64,000 nt of DNA from Bradyrhizobium sp. 1(2017) (GTDB lineage Bacteria > Pseudomonadota > Alphaproteobacteria > Rhizobiales > Xanthobacteraceae): the NCBI RefSeq assembly GCF_011602485.2, contig NZ_CP050022.2, positions 1,054,001 through 1,118,000 on the forward strand. Direction: 5' to 3'. How positions within the stretch are numbered: position 1 is the stretch's first letter; each line of letters starts with the position of its first letter. The notes under the pieces are model-generated. The model was not told the origin of the DNA. It saw nothing but the letters and a program-made list of their open reading frames with translations, and ran no database searches. This document shows positions 33,073 through 41,644 of the stretch, one piece after another. Made by a program: the position numbers and the translations under genes.

Positions 33073-35187
33073 ATGCTGGAAAAGGCAGAGGGCACCGAAG
33101 CTGCGCCCATCAAGGTCGAGTTCGACAATTTCGAGCACGGCTTTCCCGAGGGCTTTGGTCCGGGCTGGTGGGGCCAGCTCGCCTACTGGATCGGCATCGC
33201 GTTTGCGACCTTCCAGCTCTATGTCGCCGCCTTCAACTATCTGCCGAGCCAGGTGGTGCGCGGCGTCCATGTCGGCTTCCTGGTCCTGCTCACCTTCGGC
33301 CTGATCGCCAACTTCACCGCGAAGGGCGCTTTCGGTCGCGCGCTCGGTTGGGTGATCGGCGGCGCGGGTTTCTTCTGCGGCCTCTACCAATGGATCTTCT
33401 ACGCGGATCTGATCGCGCGTGACGGCGATCCGACGCGGCTTGATCTCGTGGTCGGCACGCTGCTCGCGGTGCTGATCTTCGAGGGCACGCGGCGGCTGAT
33501 GGGTGCGGCGCTGCCGCTGATGTGCGGCGCGTGTCTGGTCTACTGGTTCTTCGGCCAATACCTGCCGTCGCCGCTCAACCATCGCGGCTATGATTTCGAC
33601 CAGATCGTCACGCATCTGTCGTTCGGCACCGAAGGTTTTTACGGCGTGCCGATCTACGTCTCGGCGACCTACATCTTCCTGTTCATCCTGTTCGGCTCGT
33701 TCCTGGAGCGCGCCGGCATGATCCAGTTGTTCACCGATGTTTCTCTGGGGCTGTTTGGCAGGACCCGCGGCGGACCTGCCAAGGTCGCGGTGTTTGCCTC
33801 GGGCATGATGGGCACGATCTCCGGATCGGGCGTTGCCAACGTCGTCACCGTCGGCCAGTTCACGATTCCCCTGATGATCAGGTTCGGCTATCGCCGCGCG
33901 TTCGCCGCGGGCGTCGAGGCGACGGCCTCGATGGGCGGACAGATCATGCCGCCAGTGATGGGCGCGGTCGCCTTCATCATGGCCGAAACGCTCGGCGTCC
34001 AATATTCGGAGATCGTCAGGGCGGCGGCGATCCCTGCGATCCTCTATTTCGCCTCAGCCTTCTGGATGGTGCATCTGGAAGCCGGCAAGCACGGCCTTGT
34101 CGGCATGAAACGCTCGGAGATCCCCAACGCCTGGAAGGCCCTGGTGACGCGCTGGTACCTCGTGCTGCCGCTGGCGGCGCTGGTCTACATGCTGTTCGAA
34201 GGTTTTACGCCGCTCTATGCCGGCAGCATGGGCCTCGCTCTGACCGTGGCGCTGATCCTGGGCACCAGCATCACCGCCGGCGTGCCGGCGACGGTCGTCC
34301 GCTACATCTTCTGGATCGGCCTTGCGCTCGTCGTCGCCGCGCTGTCGCGGGACGGCCTGCAGATCGTGCCGGTCGCTTGCGTCGTGGTCGGGCTGATCGT
34401 GATCACCGCCTTCGTGCGCGGCGGCTTTGCGGCCTTGCGCGCCTGCCGCGATGCTTTGGCCGAGAGCGCGAAATCCGCCATCACGGTTGGCATGGCCTGC
34501 GCCATCGTCGGCGTCATCATCGGCATGATGTCGCAGACCGGTGTCGGCACCATTTTCGGCGGTTGGGTGATCGGGCTCGGCGAGAAGAGCCTGTTCCTGG
34601 CACTGGTCATGACCATGCTGCTGTCGATCCTGCTCGGTACCGGCATTCCGACCATCCCGACCTACATCATCACCGCTGCGCTTGCCGCGCCGGCGTTGGC
34701 AAAGCTGGGGGTACCGCTGATCGCGAGCCACATGTTCGCGTTCTACTACGGTATCATGGCCGATCTCTCGCCGCCCGTCGCGCTCGCGGCGCTTGCCGCG
34801 GCGCCGATCGCCAAGGAGAATCCGGACAAGATCGGCTGGGAGGCGATGCGCATCGCGCTTGCCGGTTATGTCATTCCCTTCATCTTCGTCTACTCGCCGG
34901 CCTTGATGCTGCAGGCCGGCGATCCCATGGCGGCCAAGCTAGGCTTCTACGGCGCGGTAGCCCTCGCGAGCTTCAAGGCGCTGGTTGCGATCGCGCTGTT
35001 CGGCATGGTCGCGATCGGCTTCCTGTTCACGCGGCTGACGCTGATCGAGCGCCTGATCGCGCTCGGCGCCGCGTTCTGCCTGCTCGGCGAATTCCCGTTC
35101 AGCGACACCGCGGGTTTTGTGCTCGCTGCGGCGCTGGCGCTGTGGCAATGGCGGCAGCGCCCGCCGGTGACTGTCGAGGCGGTGTGA
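33073..35187 (+). CDS. TRAP transporter fused permease (4TM + 12TM)
   Basis: This 704-residue polytopic membrane protein joins the small (DctQ-like) and large (DctM-like) subunits, as usual in TAXI systems. Landmarks are GTMMGTISGSGVAN-type residues (SGMMGTISGSGVANVVTVGQ), EATASMGGQIMPPVMGAVAF and LGTGIPTIPTYIITAALAAP, plus FYYGIMADLSPPVALAALAA. It uses an ion gradient to import the solute delivered by the binding protein. Its TGA overlaps the GTG of the next gene. ATG 33073 begins MLEKAEGTEAAPIKVEFDNF. Confidence 0.94.
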   Translation: MLEKAEGTEAAPIKVEFDNFEHGFPEGFGPGWWGQLAYWIGIAFATFQLYVAAFNYLPSQVVRGVHVGFLVLLTFGLIANFTAKGAFGRALGWVIGGAGFFCGLYQWIFYADLIARDGDPTRLDLVVGTLLAVLIFEGTRRLMGAALPLMCGACLVYWFFGQYLPSPLNHRGYDFDQIVTHLSFGTEGFYGVPIYVSATYIFLFILFGSFLERAGMIQLFTDVSLGLFGRTRGGPAKVAVFASGMMGTISGSGVANVVTVGQFTIPLMIRFGYRRAFAAGVEATASMGGQIMPPVMGAVAFIMAETLGVQYSEIVRAAAIPAILYFASAFWMVHLEAGKHGLVGMKRSEIPNAWKALVTRWYLVLPLAALVYMLFEGFTPLYAGSMGLALTVALILGTSITAGVPATVVRYIFWIGLALVVAALSRDGLQIVPVACVVVGLIVITAFVRGGFAALRACRDALAESAKSAITVGMACAIVGVIIGMMSQTGVGTIFGGWVIGLGEKSLFLALVMTMLLSILLGTGIPTIPTYIITAALAAPALAKLGVPLIASHMFAFYYGIMADLSPPVALAALAAAPIAKENPDKIGWEAMRIALAGYVIPFIFVYSPALMLQAGDPMAAKLGFYGAVALASFKALVAIALFGMVAIGFLFTRLTLIERLIALGAAFCLLGEFPFSDTAGFVLAAALALWQWRQRPPVTVEAV

Positions 35188-35561
35188 GCCTCTGCCTCGC
35201 AACAGCCGGCAGCGTGAAAGCGCTCGCGCTGTCCGCCTTCACGCTGGTGTGGACGCATTCGATCGCGAAGGTCGATTGGCAGGAGGACTGGCGCGTCACG
35301 CGCGCCGGTCTCGAACTGGTGCAGGCCCGCGTCAAGGGCACCGGCCCCGGCATGGAGCCGCCGCCCGAGGCGCGGCTCGTTGGCGGCTGGTTTCAATGGC
35401 GGCCGAACCGCGCACCGATGCCGGAGGTCGTGCTCGGCAATTCCGGCGCGGCCGGCGAATGGCGGCTGTGCCATAATGGAAGCTGCCGCACGCTTTCGGA
35501 GATTGTCGGCCATCCCGTCGGTGCTAACGTCACCACGATGAAGGTTTGCGAAGATCCGTAG
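35184..35561 (+). CDS. DUF1850 domain protein of the TRAP operon
   Basis: GTG 35184 overlaps the permease stop (GTGA) and yields 125 residues beginning with SLCLATAGSVKALALSAFTL after the initiator. It contains FTLVWTHSIAKVDWQEDW, HSIxxxxWxExW being the DUF1850 hallmark, and VGGWFQWRPN. DUF1850 genes regularly accompany TAXI-TRAP permeases; their role is unknown. A hydrophobic N terminus suggests export. The TAG stop lies inside the first bases of a palindromic repeat, so the 3' end may have been set by that insertion. Confidence 0.85.
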   Translation: MSLCLATAGSVKALALSAFTLVWTHSIAKVDWQEDWRVTRAGLELVQARVKGTGPGMEPPPEARLVGGWFQWRPNRAPMPEVVLGNSGAAGEWRLCHNGSCRTLSEIVGHPVGANVTTMKVCEDP

Positions 35562-35626
35562 CCCGGATGAGCGCAGCGACATCCGGGAACAGTGGCCCCG
35601 GATATCGCTGCGCTCATCCGGGCTAC
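35558..35626. repeat. GTAGCCCGGATGAGCG-type palindromic element
   Basis: GTAGCCCGGATGAGCGCAGC at 35558 and GCTGCGCTCATCCGGGCTAC ending at 35626 are exact inverted repeats. The left arm overlaps the DUF1850 stop codon. Confidence 0.85.
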
Positions 35627-35655
35627 AATCAGAACAACAACAAAGGAGAATCCCG

Positions 35656-36462
35656 ATGGATCGGCTCAAGGGCAAGGTTGCGATGGTGGTGGGGGCCGGC
35701 TCGATCGGCCCCGGCTGGGGCAACGGCAAGGCCACCGCGGTGACCTTTGCGCGCGAGGGCGCGCTGGTGTTTTGCGTCGACCGCAATGCCGCTGCGGCCG
35801 CGGAGACCGCGAAGATTATCAATGACGAAGGCGGCAAGGCGACGGCGTTCACGGCCGATGTCTCGCGGCCGGCCGAGATCGAGGCGATGGTCGCATCGTG
35901 CCTGAAAGCCCACGGACGGATCGACGTGCTCGACAACAATGTCGGCATCGCGGAGATGGGCAGCGTGGTCGATGTCAGCGAGGAGAGCTGGGACCGCGTC
36001 TTCACCGTCAACCTCAAGAGCGCTTATCTCACCATGAAGCACGTCATCCCCGTGATGGTGAAGCAGGGGAGCGGCTCGATCATCAACATCTCCTCGATCG
36101 CCTCGATCCGCCATGTCGGGATTTCCTACGTCAGCTACAACGCCAGCAAGGCGGCGATGAACCAGTTGACGCGCTCCACCGCGATCGAGTTCGCGAAGCA
36201 CCATGTGCGTGTGAATGCGATCCTGCCCGGTCTGATGAAGACGCCGATGGTCGAGCATTCCGCAGGGCTGGCCAACAGCTACGCCAAGGGCGATGTCGAG
36301 GCGATGTGGCGGGCCCGCGATGCCCAGGTGCCGATGGGGCACATGGGCGAGGCATGGGACGTGGCGAATGCTGCGCTGTTCCTGGCGTCGGACGAGTCGA
36401 AATACGTGACCGGGATCGAGCTCGTCGTGGACGGCGGGATCACATGCAAGGCGGGGGCGTAA
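35656..36462 (+). CDS. SDR-family NAD(P)-dependent oxidoreductase
   Basis: ATG 35656 follows AAAGGAGAATCCCG. The 268 residues have an unusual cofactor loop, GAGSIGPGWGNGKATAVTFA, in place of the short TGxxxGxG. NNVGIAEMG gives the NNAG-like strand, SSIASIRH the catalytic Ser and YVSYNASKAAMNQ the YxxxK. The C terminus has YVTGIELVVDGGITCKAGA. A classical short-chain dehydrogenase; substrate unknown. Downstream of the TRAP operon but separated by a palindromic element, so probably independent. Confidence 0.92.
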   Translation: MDRLKGKVAMVVGAGSIGPGWGNGKATAVTFAREGALVFCVDRNAAAAAETAKIINDEGGKATAFTADVSRPAEIEAMVASCLKAHGRIDVLDNNVGIAEMGSVVDVSEESWDRVFTVNLKSAYLTMKHVIPVMVKQGSGSIINISSIASIRHVGISYVSYNASKAAMNQLTRSTAIEFAKHHVRVNAILPGLMKTPMVEHSAGLANSYAKGDVEAMWRARDAQVPMGHMGEAWDVANAALFLASDESKYVTGIELVVDGGITCKAGA

Positions 36463-36482
36463 GCGCCGCCTCACACTCCGCT

Positions 36483-36520
36483 GTCGTCCCGGGGCGCGCA
36501 AAGCGCGAACCCGGGACGAC
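36483..36520. repeat. Short GTCGTCCCGGG palindrome
   Basis: A compact 38-base element: GTCGTCCCGGG at 36483 and CCCGGGACGAC ending at 36520, with inner GCGCGCAAAGCGCG. It sits between the convergent SDR and membrane-protein genes. Confidence 0.8.
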
Positions 36521-36528
36521 ACCGAGAG

Positions 36529-37299
36529 CTACTGTGCCAGCGCGAGGATGCCGCCGGCAAACGCGTGCCAGGCCGCCGTCTCGCTGATCGGCCAGTTCAA
36601 GAACTTCACCGCCAGCAGCGCGAGCGTGCCGTATATATAGACGGGATGCACGCGGCCTTCGCTGCGCCAGTCGCGGACCATGGCAACGACGAGCAGAAGG
36701 CAGGCGACCACGGCCGGCGCGATCGTGACCGGCACCGGCGGCGGGCCCGGCGGTCCTGGCGGCGCGAGGAAGGTGAGAAACCAGCGCGCGATCGCGGCGT
36801 CGAGGATCGAGACAGCGGCGAGCAGCATCAGGCGCTTGTGGACCTCGGGCCGTCTCGTATTCACGATCGCGAGCACGAACACCACTGCGAAGAACGCAAT
36901 TCCGCTCATTGGCACGATCGAGAAGCCGACGCCGGCCTCCTTCTGCCCGAGCGCGGCCGCGTGCTGCATCACGTGAACGGAGGCAAGGAAGCCGAAGATC
37001 GTCATCGCCGTCGCCAGCGACACGCCGGCGATGCCGAGCGAGCGATGGTTGACGACCCGGCCCGAGGCAGCGAGCCAGCTCTGGAGCACGAAATAGAGCG
37101 ACCAGGTGAAGAACAAGAGCCCGTGAAAATGAATCACGGGACTGGCCGAGAGCGTCCGGTTGGCGAGGGGGATCCAGTAGGTCGGTGCGAAGCCGAGGAA
37201 AGCAGTGGCGGCGCAGGCCAGCGACATGTGGAAGTAAAAATATCGTGCAGGCGACGCATCACGCGCGCGAACACGACGGTCGTCGATCAAGGTCGTCAT
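36529..37299 (-). CDS. Seven-span membrane protein of unknown function with conserved histidines
   Basis: The 256-residue product has about seven hydrophobic segments (AATAFLGFAPTYWIPL, LLFFTWSLYFVLQSWLA, IAFFAVVFVLAIVNTR, LLAVKFLNWPIS). Histidines sit at helix ends in FHMSL, IHFHG, VNHRSLG, HVMQHA and EVHKRLM, a pattern that could bind heme or metal. A Pro/Gly-rich loop (APPGPPGPPPVP) lies before the penultimate span. The start is ATG 37299; nearby in-frame alternatives are lacking. I cannot name the family. Confidence 0.75.
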   Translation of the reverse strand: MTTLIDDRRVRARDASPARYFYFHMSLACAATAFLGFAPTYWIPLANRTLSASPVIHFHGLLFFTWSLYFVLQSWLAASGRVVNHRSLGIAGVSLATAMTIFGFLASVHVMQHAAALGQKEAGVGFSIVPMSGIAFFAVVFVLAIVNTRRPEVHKRLMLLAAVSILDAAIARWFLTFLAPPGPPGPPPVPVTIAPAVVACLLLVVAMVRDWRSEGRVHPVYIYGTLALLAVKFLNWPISETAAWHAFAGGILALAQ

Positions 37300-37341
37300 C
37301 TCGAGTAAGTCTGGAGAGGAAGGGATCGGTTCAACACCGCT

Positions 37342-37475
37342 GTCGCCGCGAAATGACGTAAAGCACCGATCCAGGGCCCATAACCACAGGATTGTGTTTG
37401 GCGAAGGCCCGGGTTACCAACCTCGTGTCATAAGCACGCCCTGTGGCTATGTCTTCCGGCTTTCGCCGGGACGAC
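37342..37475. repeat. Degenerate copy of the 121-bp element class
   Basis: The middle (CCCATAACCACAGGAT, then TTTGGCGAA) matches the element at 47987. The right arm CCGGCTTTCGCCGGGACGAC is intact, but the left arm is eroded. It lies upstream of the membrane-protein gene and beside the antiporter 3' end. Confidence 0.6.
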
Positions 37476-37480
37476 GAGAA

Positions 37481-39025
37481 TCATCCGCCCGCGCTCAATT
37501 CTGCGCGATCCAGCTCTTCCTCGATCCGATGAAACGCGTCGTCGCCGATCACCTCGGTGGCGCGGAGATCGAAGATCGATTTGCGCGCAGCCTCGATGGC
37601 ACGGAGGCGCAGCGCATCGGCGGGCAATCGGCCGTTGGTGACGCCGCCGTTCGGATCGTTCTCGGCCTGCATCAGGACCGCGCGATATTCGAGCCGCAGG
37701 ATTTCCGCTTCCTCCGACGGATCGTCCTCGATCGTATCGAGCGCGGCGCGATAGGCCACCGCGCGTGCGCGGGCGACCTCGATACTGACCGGATCGTCGT
37801 CCCTAAGGCCAAAGGCCAGGATCAGCGGCCGCAAGGTCAGGCCCTGGATGATCAGCGATCCCAGCACCACCGCAAAGGCGATGAAGACGATGAAGTCGCG
37901 ATAGGGAAAGTTCTCCGGCAGGGCAAAGGCGGTCGCGAGCGTGACGAGGCCGCGCATGCCGCACCAGGAAATGATGAGGCCGCCCTTGGCCGAGGCGACC
38001 TGCTTCGGATCCTTCGGATGATAGATCCCGTGGGCGACCAGCACGCGCAGCGTGGTGCGATAGAACGTGATCCAAAGCAGCCGCACTAGCACCACCGTGA
38101 GCAGGATCCAGGCCGCGGCCACGCAATATTCCCAGCGCACTTCCGCATCGAGGCGCGTCCAGATCGGGCGCATCTGCATGCCGATCAGCATGAAGGCAAG
38201 CACGTTGAGGACGAATACGATCGTCTCCCACACCGCATAGGAGGGTACCCGCAGCCGTGCCGGCATGCGCGCCCCGGCCGTGCGCGCGACGGTGATGGCG
38301 TAGACGACGATGGTGAGGATGCCGGAGAGACCGAGATGCTCGGCGGCAATCCAGACCATGAAGGTGGTGGCGAATTGCACGATGATCGCGCTTGGCGCTT
38401 CCTTCACGCGCTCCAGGAACAGCGGGATGATGCGCCCGGCGAGAAGACCGGCGAGGACGCTCCCGACCAGCCCGAGCGCAATCGTCGGCGCGACCTCGCT
38501 CCACTTCAGGTGCTCCATGACGACCGCGCCGACCGCGATGCGATAGATCAGCAGCGCGCTGGCGTCATTGAGCAGACTCTCGCCCTCCAGCACCTTGACC
38601 ATGCGGTAGGGCAGCTTGACCTGGCTCAGGATGGCGACAGCTGCCGCAGCATCGGGCGGCGCCACGATGGCGCCGAGCGCGATCGCGGCGGCCCAGGGCA
38701 TGTCAGGCATCAGCCGGTGCGCGACGAAGGCCACGCCCACCGTGGTCAGGCCGACCGCGGCCACTACCAGGGTCGACACCGGAACCCAGTTGTTGCGCAA
38801 GTCGCGCAGCGAGGTGTCGAAAGCGGCATCCATCAGCACCGGTGCGACAAAAAGCGCCAATGCCAGGTCGGGTTCGAGCGTCCAGGACGGGCTGTTGGGC
38901 ACGAAGGCGATCAGGGCACCGCCGATGGCGAGAAAGGTCGGGTAGGGGACCTTGATCCGCCGCGCCAGCGCCGATAATGCAACGGCGCCGAGCAGGAGCG
39001 CGATGATCCATTCGAATGTCGACAC
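37481..39025 (-). CDS. Na+/H+ antiporter, CPA1 family
   Basis: GTG 39025 has GGGGA seven bases upstream and gives 514 residues. The frame to 39124 adds an unlikely non-membrane N terminus. About 12 spans are visible, with APPDAAAAVAIL (the aspartate pair region of CPA1 exchangers), ESLLNDASALLIYR and WCGMRGLVTLATAFALP. It exchanges protons for Na+ or K+ across the inner membrane. The soluble tail of about 100 residues (EEAEILRLEYRAVLMQAEND) is typical of bacterial NhaP/YjcE-like members. Confidence 0.92.
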   Translation of the reverse strand: MSTFEWIIALLLGAVALSALARRIKVPYPTFLAIGGALIAFVPNSPSWTLEPDLALALFVAPVLMDAAFDTSLRDLRNNWVPVSTLVVAAVGLTTVGVAFVAHRLMPDMPWAAAIALGAIVAPPDAAAAVAILSQVKLPYRMVKVLEGESLLNDASALLIYRIAVGAVVMEHLKWSEVAPTIALGLVGSVLAGLLAGRIIPLFLERVKEAPSAIIVQFATTFMVWIAAEHLGLSGILTIVVYAITVARTAGARMPARLRVPSYAVWETIVFVLNVLAFMLIGMQMRPIWTRLDAEVRWEYCVAAAWILLTVVLVRLLWITFYRTTLRVLVAHGIYHPKDPKQVASAKGGLIISWCGMRGLVTLATAFALPENFPYRDFIVFIAFAVVLGSLIIQGLTLRPLILAFGLRDDDPVSIEVARARAVAYRAALDTIEDDPSEEAEILRLEYRAVLMQAENDPNGGVTNGRLPADALRLRAIEAARKSIFDLRATEVIGDDAFHRIEEELDRAELSAGG

Positions 39026-39129
39026 GATGATCCCCGAAACCGATTTGAGCGACGCCACAACGTAGCACCAATCCGGCCGTAATGATGGATAGTGCAAGTC
39101 CAAGGCAAGACCTTCCGACTGCAACGAGC

Positions 39130-39891
39130 ATGCGTTCTTTTCTCATTCAACTGACAGGCGCCGGACTGCTTTGCGCGCTCTCGCTCGCGGCGGCCCAAGC
39201 CGCGACCGGCGGCGAGCCGGTCGCGGTGCCGCAGATCGACGTCGCGCCTTGTCTTGCGGCCGCCGCAGCCGACGACATCGACAAGGCGGTCACGGCCTGT
39301 GCGGCCGTGATCGACAACGAGAAGACGGCGAAGGGGGATCTGGTCAAGGCGCTGATCGCGCGCGGCGCGCTCTATGCACGGCGCGGCCAGATCGACCGCG
39401 CGATCGCCGACGACAGCCGTGCACTTCTGCTCGACCCCGGCCTCGCGGACCTCTTCAACGCGCGCGGCGAGCTCTGGTTGAAGAAGGGCGACAAGCCCAA
39501 GGCGGTGCAGGATTTCGGTGCGGCGCTCAGGCTCGATCCGAACCACGAGAAGGCCAAGGCCAACCACAAGAGGATGGCGCGCGAGCTCGAGCGGATCGGG
39601 GCGCAGATGGCGGTTGCCGGCAAGCCGAGCTTCAATTGCGCGCGAGCGCGCCGTGCGGTGGAACGGGCGATCTGCGGCAATCGCGAGCTCGCCGATCTCG
39701 ACCGGGAGATCTTTGCGTCCAACGCCCGCGTGATCCGCGAGGCGCGCAATCCGGGCGAAGCCAAGGACCTTCAGCGCGCGCAGGAAGATTTCATTGCCCG
39801 CCGCAATGCCGAATTCGGGCGGCCGGGTTATGATCTCAAAAAGGCGATGCAGGAGCGGCTGCAGCGGCTGAACGGGGTGGACGGCGACTAA
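39130..39891 (+). CDS. Secreted TPR protein with LprI-like C-terminal domain
   Basis: ATG 39130 starts MRSFLIQLTGAGLLCALSLA, a signal peptide ending near AQAATG. The 253 residues have about two to three TPRs (ALIARGALYARRGQIDRAIA, FNARGELWLKKGDKPKAVQD). A C-terminal lysozyme-inhibitor-LprI/DUF1311-like part follows (FNCARARRAVERAICGNREL), ending RPGYDLKKAMQERLQRLNGV. Two cysteines in that part likely form a disulfide. Periplasmic. The next gene encodes a larger paralogue, suggesting tandem duplication. Confidence 0.85.
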   Translation: MRSFLIQLTGAGLLCALSLAAAQAATGGEPVAVPQIDVAPCLAAAAADDIDKAVTACAAVIDNEKTAKGDLVKALIARGALYARRGQIDRAIADDSRALLLDPGLADLFNARGELWLKKGDKPKAVQDFGAALRLDPNHEKAKANHKRMARELERIGAQMAVAGKPSFNCARARRAVERAICGNRELADLDREIFASNARVIREARNPGEAKDLQRAQEDFIARRNAEFGRPGYDLKKAMQERLQRLNGVDGD

Positions 39892-40070
39892 GGCGCCTTC
39901 GTCTGAAGAAAGGTACTGATGCCCGGGCTCGTTCTGCCTTCCGGGCCGACTGAACTTCGGCCCAGCAGGCCGGACAGTCGCGTCCCTGACGGTGTGCACA
40001 GTGCCGATTTGAACCCATCCCTTGCCCGCCGCGACAACGGTGAGAACCCGACGTCACGGAGCCCTATGCC

Positions 40071-41456
40071 ATGTGCGGCACCCATTCTTCCGCGCAAATG
40101 CCCCCGTTTGCCAAAATCTCGCTCCGCGCCTTCTTTCTCGGCGCGGCCATGAGTCTTGCTCTGATCGGCCCGACCTCCGCCGGCACCGATTGCGTGCTGG
40201 GCAGCAAGGCTGCTCCCGCGGAGCTGATCTCCGCGTGCAGTGCCATCATCGACCAGACGGCAAATGCCGCGCCTGACCGCTCCATGGCGCTCGTTGCTCG
40301 CGCCGACGCCAATGCGCGAACGTCCGGCGGCCTCTCGCAGGCCCTGCGCGATCTGGACCGCGCCATCGCGCTCGACGGCAAGAACGCAAAGGCCTGGCGC
40401 GTGCGCGGCGACCTCCTGCGCGAGGCGGGCGGCGACCTCAATCGCGCCGCGGCAGATCTGACCAAGGCGATCGAGCTCGATCCGAAGGATGCGGAATCTT
40501 ACGAGCTGCGCGGCGTCGTCTACACCAATCAGCGGCGGCTCGACCGCGCGCTCGCCGATTACGACCAGGCGATCAAGTTGAAGCCGGACAACGCGCAAGC
40601 CTGGTCCGACCGCGGCGTGGCCTATTATCTCGGCGGCGACAACGAGAAGGCGATCAGGAATTTCGACGAGGCGCTGCGGCTGGAGCCCGACCGGGCGCGC
40701 ACTTACACCAATCGCGGTGCGGCGTACAAGAAGCTCGGCCAGCTCGACAAGGCGGTCGCCGACGACGGCGAGGCGATCAGGCTCGATCCGAAGGTGCCGG
40801 AATATTACGACAATCGCGGCCTGACCTATGCCGCGATGGGCGAGTACGACAAGGCGATTGCCGATTACGACCAGGCAATCCGGCGGGAGCAGCGCGCCAA
40901 CTTCCTGACCAACCGCGGCGATTCCTATCAGTTCAAGGGTGAGCTCGGGGCGGCGCTGAGCGACTATGAGGCTGCGCTGAAGCTCGATCCGAACTTCGCA
41001 AAGGCCTACAACAACCGCGCCGTGCTCTACAAGAAGATGGGCGAGCGCAGGAAGGCGCTGGCCGATTATGAGATGGCGCTCAAGCTGGACCCCGGCAACG
41101 AGAACGCGGCAAACGGCCGCCGCAGCATGATCGCCGAGATCGCGAAGTTCGGCGCCGAGCCACCGCGTGCTCTGAATGCGGAGGCGGGTAACGGCCCGTC
41201 CTTCGATTGCGCCACCGCGAAGCGCGAGGTCGAGAAGGTGATCTGCGCCGATCCCCAGCTCGGCGTGCTGGATCGTCAGATCGCCGAGACCTATGAACGT
41301 GTGCTGCGGATCTCGAAAGGACGTTCCGCGGGCGACCTGCGCAAGACCCAGCGTGCCTTCCTCACGACCCGCAATGCCGGCTTTGGCCGCCCTGGCTATG
41401 ATCTGAAGAAGATCATGCAGGATCGCTTGCAGCGGCTGAACGCACTGCAAAGCTGA
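40071..41456 (+). CDS. Secreted TPR protein with LprI-like C-terminal domain, larger paralogue
   Basis: ATG 40071 has GGAG nine bases upstream (461 aa). A signal peptide (RAFFLGAAMSLALIGPTSAG) is followed by about eight TPRs such as AWSDRGVAYYLGGDNEKAIR and AYNNRAVLYKKMGERRKALA. The end carries FDCATAKREVEKVICADPQL and RPGYDLKKIMQDRLQRLNAL, nearly the same as in the preceding gene. The TPR array is expanded relative to its neighbour. Probably a periplasmic scaffold; whether it inhibits lysozyme is unknown. Confidence 0.88.
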   Translation: MCGTHSSAQMPPFAKISLRAFFLGAAMSLALIGPTSAGTDCVLGSKAAPAELISACSAIIDQTANAAPDRSMALVARADANARTSGGLSQALRDLDRAIALDGKNAKAWRVRGDLLREAGGDLNRAAADLTKAIELDPKDAESYELRGVVYTNQRRLDRALADYDQAIKLKPDNAQAWSDRGVAYYLGGDNEKAIRNFDEALRLEPDRARTYTNRGAAYKKLGQLDKAVADDGEAIRLDPKVPEYYDNRGLTYAAMGEYDKAIADYDQAIRREQRANFLTNRGDSYQFKGELGAALSDYEAALKLDPNFAKAYNNRAVLYKKMGERRKALADYEMALKLDPGNENAANGRRSMIAEIAKFGAEPPRALNAEAGNGPSFDCATAKREVEKVICADPQLGVLDRQIAETYERVLRISKGRSAGDLRKTQRAFLTTRNAGFGRPGYDLKKIMQDRLQRLNALQS

Positions 41457-41644
41457 GAGGCGGTTCGTCTCCCTCGCCCCGTAAGGACCGGGGCAGGGAT
41501 AAGACGTTCTTTTCGGCTTGAACAGCGGCCCGTTCCCGGGAAAATACCCGCCAAACAAGACCGGCACTTGATCCTGGTCATGGCGGGACGCTCGTCCTGT
41601 CGTCAGGTCAGGGCCAGGCGAGCAGCGGGAACGGGAGCGCGGGA

